A stretch of 64,000 nucleotides of DNA, taken from contig OZ234493.1 in the NCBI GenBank assembly GCA_965153455.1, positions 17,102,213 to 17,166,212 of the forward strand, in the 5' to 3' direction. The translations under genes and the position numbers were made by a program. Position 1 is the first letter of the stretch, and each line of letters begins with the position of its first letter. Below, piece after piece: positions 11,920 to 22,010 of the stretch. The notes beneath the pieces were generated by a model that was not told the DNA's origin, did no database searches, and saw nothing but the letters and a program-made list of their open reading frames with translations. The DNA is from Sphagnum compactum (Eukaryota; Bryophyta; Sphagnopsida; Sphagnales).

Positions 11920-12300
11920 GAACATTTCAATGGTCTGAACATTTGAAGAAACATTGTAAGGCATCTCTTGGTACTTTTAATGTCATTTACAAGGTAACAT
12001 TTGGGTGCGAAATGAAAAAGATATTGCCAATCAAAATGGGGGATTTGGTTATGGCACATTTCAACAATCAAAGGGGCACAACATTTGGCTCTTGATCAAA
12101 TGATCTTAACATTTGAAAAAACTTTGTAAAACATTTGTGAGCGTTTCCAACACCAAAAAAATTCCTTGTTACCAAATGATCTTAACATGTGAACAAAGTT
12201 TGTAGAGGATCTTTAGACGTTTCCAATGTCATTTACAATATAGCACTTGGGTAAAAATCAAAGAAGGTATCACAAGTCAAAATAAAGAACCATTAAAATT
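11920..12300. repeat. Degenerate tandem repeat, roughly 3 units
   Basis: (A/T)TGATCTTAACATTTGAA(A/C)AAA, CATTTGTGAGCGTTTCCAA-like and GTCATTTACAA(G/T)(G/A)TA(G/A)CA segments recur in order around 11930, 12100 and 12180. Diverged, non-coding. Confidence 0.5.
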
Positions 12301-12529
12301 TGTTAAAGGTATCAAAAAAAATTTAACATGATGTTTCAAGTTTAAAACATGAGTTTTGAAAGAACAAAAAGGAAGGGCTTGAGTTACTTGCCCCCACATT
12401 TGCAATGACTGATTTCATTGCTCAACTTCAATTAGAATAGGTCAAATGATGCAAGTTAAGGTGAGATGTTAAAGAGAGGCCTAGGGTATTATTTCTTATG
12501 GAACTTGTTGGGTGTAGGCCCTTGTGCTT

Positions 12530-12830
12530 GGTTAGGTGCCAATGAGAAATTTGGGCCATCCAAAATTTTCAAATGGCCAATGAAACGGGCACAATGGCCT
12601 GCATTGACATGTTTCTTTTTGTAATGGTTTTCTAGGTGCTTGTGAGGAATTTGGGTGAGCTTGGTCGTGCAAGCCAAAAATTCCAAAGAGGCAGCAAAAT
12701 GGGCACAAATGGCATGTACATGGCATGTTCCATACCATAATGGTTTTTGTGATTTGCACAAATGAGCATGTGGATTCGGACAATGAAAATGTTGATTTTG
12801 CACAATGGGCATGTGGATTTTGAACAGTGG
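12530..12830. repeat. Imperfect internal duplications with GGGCACAATGG-like motif
   Basis: A segment with GAGAAATTTGGG...CAAATGGCCAATGAAACGGGCACAATGGC (12545-12600) has a diverged copy at about 12645-12715. A shorter TTTGCACAATGGGCATGTGGATT unit repeats at 12750-12830. Overlapping open frames on the minus strand share repeated Cys/His peptides because of this, not because they encode a protein. Confidence 0.45.
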
Positions 12831-13950
12831 TTAGGCCAGGGGTCTCCCAAGATGACTTGTCCATTGTGCCTTGTAAGGGGACTAAAAAGATGAGGCCACA
12901 TGAAAACCAATACATACTCGCAACAAGTATAAAAGCACTGCCAAACCATAACTACCTTAGTCTTTGGATGGCCCCACATACCCCATTCAAGGGGATTATG
13001 TACTAGAGAAACTTAAGGTGCATTTTTTTGTACAGCCCCACATACGGTATACCTCATCTAAATGGACTCCCATACCTGACGGGCCTGTTAGGCCAAAATT
13101 AATTTAAGAAAATTTGGCCTAATAATTATCTGGGCAGTTGGCGTAATGTGTCAAAAATTATGAGAGCAATTGGCCTAACTTCAAAATAAGGATCAAAAGT
13201 TTCAGAAACAATAGAGTTATTCGTACAGTAAGACAAACGAGGAAATATTGTAAGAGAAGGAAGGGCAAAGGATGCACAAGGTGTACTTAACAATGCCATA
13301 CCGCAAAGTTACCAAACCCTACTTCACACTTCTATAATGATGAAGAGAGAATCTCATGTTTGAAATTCCCTCCTAAACTGAAGTCCCAAGCATTAGATTC
13401 GAATTTGGGTTTTCAAAGGCCTAATTGTGAAAAAATGTGATTTATCTTTTTGCCTAATAGTTTGAAAAATAAAGGAGGTTTGCCTAACTCCATTTGCCAA
13501 AAATTATTAATTATTAGGTCACAAAGTGCTTATTTGACCTAATAGGTACGATATGTATTAGAGAACCTTAGGACACATCCTTGGCTTTGAGGTCTGGAGT
13601 TGGGTCATGAATTAGCATATGTAGGTTGTAATTGACCGAATCATCCTTGGGCAAGGATTCTACTATTCAAGATGACCTAAAAGCAAACCAACCTTGGGCA
13701 AAAGATTCTCCTTGTAGGAACCTTTAGCTGACTCGACAACCAGCAGCGCACCATCTACATACCATGATAAAAATCCATTTATATCATTTAAAAATATTAT
13801 CAATATCCCATGCTTAGACTAAATTGGCCTGTCTGAATTCAAATCTAACTTTCTAGGGCTTAATATGGCCACTAAGAGGCCTCACTCAAATAGATGAAAG
13901 TACCATTTGGGTGTCGGTTCACCCTAGCCTAATGTAAAGCCCTAGGTAAT
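12831..13950. other. Spacer
   Basis: No supported gene. Near-identical phrases ATGTACTAGAGAAACTTAAGG (about 12997) and ATGTATTAGAGAACCTTAGG (about 13553) bracket a stretch rich in GGCCTAA/TTAGGCC. It may be an old element but no clear termini are visible. Confidence 0.4.
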
Positions 13951-13951
13951 T

Positions 13952-14010
13952 CATGTTGTACCTCTGGGTATCATGGTAATTTTTACCATTATACCCAGAG
14001 GTACAACATG
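13952..14010. repeat. Near-perfect 28-bp hairpin (MITE remnant or small-RNA precursor-like)
   Basis: The left arm 13952-13979 begins CATGTTGTACCTCTGGG and ends ATGGTAA. It pairs with 13983-14010, which begins TTACCATTATACCC and ends GGTACAACATG. Only one of 28 positions mismatches and the loop is 3 bases. The flanks do not pair. It could be a very young foldback, the tip of a longer element, or a hairpin RNA source; nothing in the sequence shows transcription. Confidence 0.8.
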
Positions 14011-14226
14011 GGTACCCACGGGGTATCACGGGCAAACATTTTTAAAAAAAACATAGGGCAATTTCTGAAACCAAAATGCCTGCATCGTTAAAATGCCAGA
14101 GTGAACCAGCACCCACCAGTGCACCAACGTGGATGGATGGTGCACTGATAGGATTCTCTTTTCTATCCCTGTGCCATCCCAGGATGACTTTTTTTGATTG
14201 CCCTTTCTCAGCCCTGATCTCAGTAC

Positions 14227-14316
14227 TGCCATCTCCAGCTAATTGAAGCCCATGGAAAAAAATGACATCCATTCTGGTCCATCTCTCGTTTTCTGGAGGC
14301 GGCCACAGCTGATGCT
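14227..14316 (-). CDS. Exon of a SERAC1-like alpha/beta-hydrolase (partial)
   Basis: This 90-bp exon-like block encodes HQLWPPPENERWTRMDV followed by IFFHGLQLAGDG. 'RWTRxDVIFFHGLQL' is the start of the alpha/beta-hydrolase domain (strand plus the His-Gly turn near the oxyanion hole) in plant proteins related to human SERAC1, a lipid-remodelling serine hydrolase. It is bounded by a CCAG acceptor (just above 14316) and a GTACTG donor (14221-14226). The Gly-His-Ser-Xaa-Gly nucleophile region expected in later exons was not found below 14.2 kb, so the gene is truncated or has decayed downstream. The 28-bp hairpin lies only about 215 bp beyond. Family call rests on one exon. Confidence 0.5.
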
Positions 14317-14520
14317 CTGGCAAATCACTCTACACCCCAAATTGCAACTATTACACTTTTGACCTGCTCTTGCTTACAGCACTTGTAAGCATTTGAAATT
14401 TGCTAAGCAACTACCGCACCACTTGATCATGAATTTAGAAGCAAATCCTAAGAAATCAATTACTAGGAGTAAATGGCCCAACAAGCCCAGGTAAAGGAAC
14501 TTACAAAACTACCAGTCATG

Positions 14521-14694
14521 TCAAAAGTGCATGCTGTTATAAGACGACACAAAGACCATAAGCTCAAACAGCATCCCGTATCTCCTTGCATATGGTTTAA
14601 GGCAGCTTTGTTGGCTCCTGGGATCCAACATTTTGTAGAGCTCAAATGTTATGAGTGCCACTGGTGCAGGTTTTTGCACGGCTACCACTTCCAC
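14521..14694 (-). CDS. Exon-like open frame, unrecognised
   Basis: A minus-strand frame of about 57 codons reads VEVVAVQKPAPVALITFELY then KMLDPRSQQSCLKPYARRYG and ends in a TGA at 14521-14523. Amino-acid composition looks like real protein and a possible donor follows MLDPR. It lies 200 bp upstream (minus sense) of the SERAC1-like exon and might belong to the same gene. I do not recognise a family. Confidence 0.3.
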   Translation of the reverse strand: MEVVAVQKPAPVALITFELYKMLDPRSQQSCLKPYARRYGMLFELMVFVSSYNSMHF

Positions 14695-15552
14695 AGAATT
14701 TAGCTAAATGGACAACAGTTTACAGAGGAATGATGTTGGGCAGATCATGGAATATATAACACTGAGCATATCATGGAATCTATGACACTACCCATATACC
14801 TATAGTTTTGGCTTGTCTGTTTCACTTTCTACCAGTATGTTGCACATCAAGTCCTATATGAGAGAAAATGTTTCACTGCTGATCAAAGACAAAATTGAGC
14901 TCCCTGAAAGACTTGTGAAGAGTTGTTGGTATTATTTTCAGGGTAACATTGAAAGCTTCCGCAGCTGTCACTTTGGCTTTAAAAATTGACTTGTGTATGC
15001 TGTGACACTGAATCCAATGAGCTCTAGTTGTGTCAGTTCAACCCATGCTTGAAAACAATATTCAAAGGTGGAATTGCAAATCTTTGATCCGATACAGCTA
15101 CAACAAATGATGAAGAATAGAGTATCAGGTCTTGCTTTATGGCTAAAAGGATCAGAGTATAGGTCACAGTGGCATGTTAGCTCTTGTGTGTAGTGATGGC
15201 TTTGGCTATGGTCTCTTCCTCTTGCTGCTGCAGCCCTGGTGCTATGTCATCTTCCATCTCTCCCCTCTACCCCTCCATCTAATACCGGCTCAAACTCTTC
15301 TCAGTCTTGCACTTGTTTCACATGTCGAGCAGAAGCAAATGTTAAGCTGGACTGCAAGGAGCAGATACCAGCCCTGCATCTAATCCACAGGGTGCCATGG
15401 ATTTCTCCATGAAGGATGAAGAAGGTTCTAGCCTCTTATACTTTGAATATTCCTACACGAAGTTCAATTTGTCAATTGCTCATAAAAGTCTCCAACAAAT
15501 TGTTTATAAGTATCCCATGTGTGAGAAAAATAATTTCAAACTTTGAAGCGTC

Positions 15553-15731
15553 TCATTTGTGTAGATTTAGTTGGTGTGAGACTATTGGCACTGAAATTGC
15601 ATCTAACAGTGTGTTGATGTTGAGATGCTCTGCAGTCCCGGGACCACGAAACTTCAGTGCAATAGACCATTGAATGTCAGCCAGCAAGTATTGAAAGAAT
15701 CCTCCATAGAGAGTTTGCAGAGTAGGAAAAA
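15553..15731 (-). CDS. Exon-like open frame, unrecognised
   Basis: The minus-strand frame encodes GIIFPTLQTLYGGFFQYLL then ADIQWSIALKFRGPGTAEHL and ends near PIVSHQLNLHK. A good acceptor (TTTTTTTGTCAACAG) stands at its upstream edge. The sequence has the look of a protein exon and could be part of the same minus-strand gene as 14227-14316. An adjacent frame at 15788-15970 ends at an AAG/GTACTG donor, but joining the two at those sites does not preserve frame. Family unknown. Confidence 0.3.
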
Positions 15732-16293
15732 TGATGCCATCTGTTGACAAAAAAATTTTCTATTGCCTCATTGATTGGGGTAAGAACTCAGTACCTTATT
15801 GGGTCACTAGCTGGAGGCAATGCTGTTGACTGAATCTTGTTTTGGATTATTAGCATGTAGACATGTCTTGCTTTGTCCAAGCTCCCACAACCCCATTTGA
15901 ACACATACATTTTCACATACCTTGAACCAACTCTGACCATATAACTCCAATCAATGAAAAGGAGGATCACTGAGCCTCAGTGATAACCAGAGGGAGAAGT
16001 GCAAAGGGTGTTGACTTTTGCATATCCAGAGATGCATGGGCTCATGTATTATTTGCTACATTGTTTTGGCTCAATCAAAATCTCATTAAGGTTGCATTGT
16101 CAAGTTATAATTAATGCAATTGTTAGATATGAAGTTCGAGAGCTTGAGCATGATGGGTTTGATGCCTTGGCAGCAAGCCTCATAGTCCTACAATGCCCCC
16201 AACTTCACCAATCAAGGCAAATGCTAGTTCATGAGCAATGAACATTGAATAGTATATTCATAATCAAAGCAATAATATAAGCTTGAACAAGGA

Positions 16294-16348
16294 TGAATGG
16301 TGAATGAATGTAGATGGATGAATGGTGAATGAATGTAGATGGATGAAT
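16294..16348. repeat. Two tandem copies of a 25-bp unit
   Basis: GATGAATGGTGAATGAATGT plus AGATG occurs twice in a row, followed by a partial third copy. Confidence 0.8.
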
Positions 16349-16349
16349 G

Positions 16350-18195
16350 AGACATTGATGAAAAATCTCTTGAGGTCATTCCTTTCATTTTGGTCCCCTA
16401 GCACTAAGGTACACATGCCTATTGATGAACACCTACCATATCTTATTGGTTTCTTGTCATTTCTGAAAGATCTTCATGGCCATGGGTGCACCAAGTGAAA
16501 GTTTACAATCTATTTATAAAAAACTTTTACCTATGTTTTGTTTTATTTTGTTTTGTTTGTCACGTTGAGATCTCCCAAACCACTGCACTTCATGCTACGC
16601 TCTTGGTATCTTCAGAAATCTTTTGATGAATGAGGGCTGCAACGACTTGGTTTGAGAATGTTTAAACCTACGGTGTGAAAGCTATAGATTTTTGAACCAA
16701 TTTTTCATTGAAAATTAAATAAAATCGAAACTAAAACTGCATTGGAATTTTGGGGCATTCTTGGTATTTTTGGAAAGCCCTCAGTGAGTTAGATTTAATA
16801 GAGTTGATTTCACAATTTTCAGACCTAAGGTGTGAAAAATATTCATTTTTTAGTGGATTTTGTTGCTGGAAATTTAGAAAAAGTCCAAAATATGAAGGAA
16901 AATTGGATTTTAGACTTTGTTCACACTTGGGCTAGCATAGGCCACACTAGTACTTCTGTGGGATGAAAAGGAGTAAGATGAAAACACCTTGAATGAAGAT
17001 CTAATGCAAACTGTTTCATTCCGCCGAAAGCAAACGATGACAAAATATTAGTTAGTTGATAAGTACTACTTGTGTGGATATGAGCATGTGTAGATTGTTG
17101 CAGGTTAATGGTCCCAAAAGATCTGTGGTGTGCATTTGTGATTGATGTCAAGATGACAGAAGAGATGTGATTTTTTTTGTGTTTGTTATGGTTCTTGGCG
17201 ATGGTGGGTTCGGCGAAGATGTTTCGATAGTTAGTTTTGAGGAAGGGTTGTCATCAAAGAGCATAAGAAAACAAGATTTTGGAAAGTTAGGGACCTTTTT
17301 TTCTTTTCTTTTAAGCTTTGGGTTTCTGACTGAGAACATTTTCCAGTAATTTGGGTAGGAGCTTTGTGTGGCTAATTGGGGAGAATGCCTTTAAGCACTG
17401 GATATATGCAATCTTTATTTCCAGGATTTGTTCACCTGTGTATTGGAATTAAATAATAGTTTGTCTATAAATCATGAATAAAAGAAGAATGGAAATGTTG
17501 GAGGTGATGACAATCCAATAGGGGGCAATTTAGGCTGGTATGAAGAAAGCATTAGTCTGGGCTTGTGAAAGGAACTCTGAAAAATTCACATTTGGGGAAA
17601 TGAGACTGGATTCATTGGTAAAACACGATGTTCCTAGTAATAAACAACATAAAATTGTTTCAAGAAAATACCAGTAGACAAAGGAGATGTTCCAGATCCA
17701 AAGCATTCAAGAATATGGGCATAGGAAAACAAAAAACTTATATATATATCTATATATAAATGACATCATCAAACATCATTCAATGGATATTAATGAATTA
17801 AATAGGAGATAGGATATCATCACCATGTGCATATGCTTATTGATCTTCTTTCATGTGGATCCTCTCACATGATATGAAAACCTCCAAGTCCAAAAAAACT
17901 TTAGCAACATGCAAATTATGCATGCAAAAACATTTCTTTTGGTTTGTAGAGGAAATGGTATTGAGAGGAATCATTTGAAAGTCTAACTCAATGGATCACA
18001 TAGCCTCTTCTACCCATGGAAAGATGGTAGAAAAGGTATGGGAAAGATGGTGTACTCTTTGGTATGTTGTTGATGATGGATTGCAACCTTGGGCTACATC
18101 ATGTACAACAAAAAAACAATTCAAAAAACCTAAGCATAAAATAATATTACAAATTATGCAACATTGAATTGTAGCAAGTAGAGGCTTCCTTTTTA
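16350..18195. other. Spacer
   Basis: No supported gene. Short frames on both strands have no family resemblance. A TATATA/TATCTATATATA stretch lies at about 17740-17760. Confidence 0.5.
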
Positions 18196-18198
18196 GTA

Positions 18199-18406
18199 CT
18201 ACAACCTTGAAGGAAGTTGGAACTTGCGAATTTTTGCAAGAGGTGGATCGTCATTGTCATTATCTCCATTGGTAAAATCATGCATTTGTGCATGCATAGG
18301 TTCCTTGGACTTTTGTAGTGTAGATAGATGTTTTTGCCAACCGTCCACATCACTTTCCCAACCAAAAAATGTCACCCAGACTCCATAGTCGTAAGGAGAG
18401 TAGAAC
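18199..18406 (-). CDS. Exon-like open frame, acidic tail, unrecognised
   Basis: After a TTTTTTAG acceptor the minus strand reads FYSPYDYGVWVTFFGWESDV, DGWQKHLSTLQKSK and then an acidic NGDNDNDDPP segment before the stop at PSRL. It resembles a genuine last exon. It lies about 140 bp from the copia remnant, in the opposite orientation. No family was recognised; it may derive from a host gene or from another transposon. Confidence 0.25.
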
Positions 18407-18529
18407 CTAAAAAACATAATACAAAAGGATTAGAAAATCTAATTTGAAAGGCTATGAACAATGACATATTACGTGTTTAAGTAAAAGTTAAAATTTCTAT
18501 AAGAAAAGAGGATTTCAAGAAACAAATAA

Positions 18530-19580
18530 AAAAGTTTGTAGGTTGAAGAAAGCTTTGTACGGCTTGAAGCAAACACTTAGAGCTTGGTTAGACAAGATAG
18601 GTCGGTATCTTGTCACAAGTGGATTTCAAACATCCAATGCAGATTTTTCACTATATCTGAAAAAGGTAGATCGTGGGATTGTAGTCATAGTCATCTATGT
18701 TGATGACTTGATTATCACAGGATATAATGATGGAGACATTTTTGATTTGAAGAAGCTTTCGAGGCAAAAGTTTGAAATGAAGGATTTGGGAAAGTTGCGT
18801 TACTTCCTTGGCATTGAGGTAATCCAGTCCCCTAGAGGGATATGGTTACTACAAAGGCAATATGGCTTGAACAAATTGTCCGAATATGGGATGATGGGTT
18901 TGCAAACCCATTTCAATCCCATTGGAGCAAAATGTGAAGTTAGTGCAGATGAAGGAGACCTTATGGAGGATACCACTATGTATAGACGCATAGTGTGGAG
19001 TTTGATTTACATGACCATCACAAGGCTAGATTTGAGTTATGCAATTAGAGTGATGAGTCAATTCATGCAAACATCACGAAAATCACATTTGGATGTTGAT
19101 TGGGCTGGCAATGTTTCAAATAGAAGATCAACCAGTGGTTTCATGTTTTCTTTTGGAAGTGGTGCTATTAGTTGGAGCAGTAAGAAACAACCAAAAGTTG
19201 CACTATCAAGCATGGAGGCAGAATATAGAGGCGTAGCAATTGTTGCATGTGAAGTAGTTTGGTTACAAAAACTATTCTCAGATTTGGGACAGTCAATGGA
19301 TGCTCTTGTTGTCATTTATTGTGATAACATTAGTAGCATACTACTTGCTAACAACCCGGTCTATCATGCTAGGACAAAGTGCATTGAGGTGCACTACCAC
19401 TTTATTAAAGAAAAAGTTTTAGCAAGAGAAATTAACGTTATTCATGTCAGTACTGAAGATTAAGTTGTTAACATTTTCACAAAGGCTTTAGGTACAAACA
19501 AGCTAAGGAAGTTTAAAAAAAAGTTTGGTGTACTTGAAATGGATTTGAGCTTGAAAGGGAGTTTTGAAAATTCAGTTCAA
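18530..19580 (+). mobile_element. Ty1/copia retrotransposon remnant: reverse transcriptase and RNase H
   Basis: The open frame 18543-19463 (306 codons) starts inside the reverse transcriptase at KKALYGLKQ, usual copia phrase 'LKKALYGLKQAPRAW'. It carries the catalytic YVDD at residues 52-55 and continues into RNase H with RRSTSGF, SSMEAEYRG and an IYCDN block. Past a stop at 19461 the next frame-compatible codons still read VVNIFTKALG. Between MSQFMQTSRKSHLD and VDWAGNVS about 45 residues normally present in this linker are missing, an internal deletion. Gag, protease, integrase and the first RT motifs are absent. A weak purine tract (TTGAAAGGGAG) near 19553 could mark the start of a 3' LTR, but no LTR pair was found. 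Confidence 0.9.
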
Positions 19581-21587
19581 CTAGTTAGGTTTCATTGTTA
19601 TTATAGTAGGAAAGTAACTAGATTACTTTCACAGGGTTGAATTACTTTCTTTACTTATATTAGTTTGGTTATTTGTGGTTTGGTCTTTTAGTTAAATACC
19701 TTGGTGTTGATGGTTTGGTTCTTTTTTTTTCATTGCACAAGTTTGTGTATTTCATGTGAGAAGAACCTTGAGGAGTTTGATGTTATGTTCCATGTTGTGA
19801 GCATCGTGTTTTAGTTTCTTTTCAAAAAAAATTTATGTTTACACTTGATTAGATCTCCTATTTGTTAACATACCTAGCCCTATTTAATTTTTTTTTTTAT
19901 CACTATTATGTAATAACAACCAAGTGTCAATTCTTGATCTAACCCTACAATCAAACTATAATTTGTTATCATACATTAGGTTTACTTTCTAAGGTGTTCC
20001 ATTTAAATGGGGTTTGGCTAGATCAATAGACGGATTTTTTTCCAAATATTGGAATTTTGCATGTTTTAATTGCCCCATCTTTGCTTATTAAAATAACAAT
20101 TGTACCCTGTCAAAAACACCAGTTAGCCCCTTCTTCTCTAAACCCTTTTTTTTATAAATTTTATTGATGGAATTATTCTTAGAAAATCCATGTTTTTGAT
20201 CTTACCTCCTAAGTTGCACAATTGAATGTACCCAACACACTATAAAAAAACATTTGTTGTTTGGTCCATCATAATGCGTTTGATGCAACTTTGGTTTTGG
20301 TGATTTTGTACCCGGCCTTATCTGGTGTTGGCTTTTAGCAATGATGTTAGGTGGTAATTAGGTGTCAATTTTTCATCTTAGTTCTTAAGTTTGTGTTTCC
20401 AATCAAGGTTTATGTTCCCATGTTTGTACCAAGGTTGGGGTGATGCCAGACATTAAGGTCTTTGGTCAACTATAATTATTGATGCAACTTTGGTTATAAT
20501 GATTTTACATTTAACCCTATCCTTTTTATTTCTATAGCAACAGTGTTAAGCAAAAAGCTAAGTGTAATGCCATTACCATCTTTGCTTCTACACAAACTTG
20601 TAATAAATAACAATCTGATAAAAACATTTCTAGCTAAAATAGTTAAATATGGTATTTGTTGAAGTTTGTACAAACTATAATAGATCCTCACAATGTTCTT
20701 GGGTTTTTTTTCTCCAATGGGTAAGGTGGATGCATTGCACGCAGGTTGTCACCAATAATGTGTTAAAAGGATATGTTCCAATGCCCCAAGAACGACTCCG
20801 CTTTAGCCCTCTTGGTAAATACAGAATCTCTAATCCTATATTTTGGTCTAAAATCTGGACTGAAATACAGTAAAATTAATACTAACAAAAATCTGCTTAT
20901 TTAGATCTATTTAGAACTAGTTTTAGAATTAAAATCTAGTATTGAAAATGTGATTAAAAAAACATCAAAATAACAACTTTGACTATTGAAACAAAGCTTT
21001 TCCAAAGATCAAAACATATTTGTTTCGTACTCCATTAAAGCTCCATTTCTACAATGATACAATGGTCTTTCATCTTTTTCTCTTCTCCAAAGATATACCT
21101 AAAAAAAACCATTCTTATGTTCTATTCAAATTCAAATGGTGATAAAAACTATGTAATCTAACTAGTAATTCCTAAAATAGTCACTAAGTAAATAAAATTG
21201 TACTAACTAATAATTATCGCAAGTAACTACTCCCTAAATATTACCTCACCCATACTTTGAATTATGTCCCAAAATTTTGGAAAAAATGTGTTAAGAAAGC
21301 TAAATGTTGTGTTTTTTTTTATCCTATGATTCAAAAATCTGATTTACAACAATCTACTTTGTCTATTCTATAATCTGCTCTGCCTCTATTTCAAATTGAA
21401 ATTTCAAAAAATTTGAGAACCAAAGTTCTAAAACCCATACTTGTTTTTTGATTTTTTTCACCCTAGCTAGGTAACTTGGTGTATACCTGGGTTAATAACC
21501 AGCAACTGTCCGTAGCAGATTCTAATAACTGGACAACAATGATTTTTATGTATTATGGAATGATGGTCAAGCCCCTACCCTTTATGT
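19581..21587. other. Spacer, possibly containing copia LTR remains
   Basis: AT-rich with no recognisable gene. The first few hundred bases may be a decayed 3' LTR. Short frames (for example 20649-20873) show no family features. Confidence 0.4.
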
Positions 21588-22010
21588 GCACATAAGAACT
21601 TATTACAAAGGCACAAAAACAAGAACTTGATTTTTGAGATTAGCGTCTTGGGAAGTGTACCAATAGTACTTTACTTTGGTAGCTTTTGCAAAAATTGTAT
21701 TATTTTCAAAAATGTTGAGAATTTCCCAATTTTTTTTCTTTCAAGAAACACAAATATGTGCGCAAAAGTAGAGAATATTTTAGAGTATCCTAGATTTATT
21801 TATTTGACACTCAGATGTTGAACTTAGCCTGTTACTATGGTAACACATGATTGCAGTTTTGGCATTCTGGGAATGGAAACCATGCGTTTTCACCCTAATT
21901 TGAAAACATGGGAACAAATGGGAACAGGGTTTTCATGCCTCAAATTAAAGGATGGAATACTTTACCCTAGGGTCAGTTTTGTCATTAAATAATTTTTAAA
22001 ATAGTGAAAT
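21588..22010 (+). repeat. Dispersed repeat, copy 1 (about 425 bp)
   Basis: Matches 44460-44892 at most positions, from GCACAT(A/G)AGAACTTATT to TTTAAAATAGTGAAAT. Differences are scattered substitutions, a few one-base indels and an extra ATTTATTT in the other copy. Similarity stops sharply at both ends. There are no obvious terminal repeats. An internal frame of 64-68 codons is shared by both copies but shows no protein family. Confidence 0.85.

Noticed and set aside
11609-11938. Hydrophobic 109-codon frame resembling a membrane protein
   Set aside because: It is a by-product of a T-rich tract; no start context, splice support or family motif.
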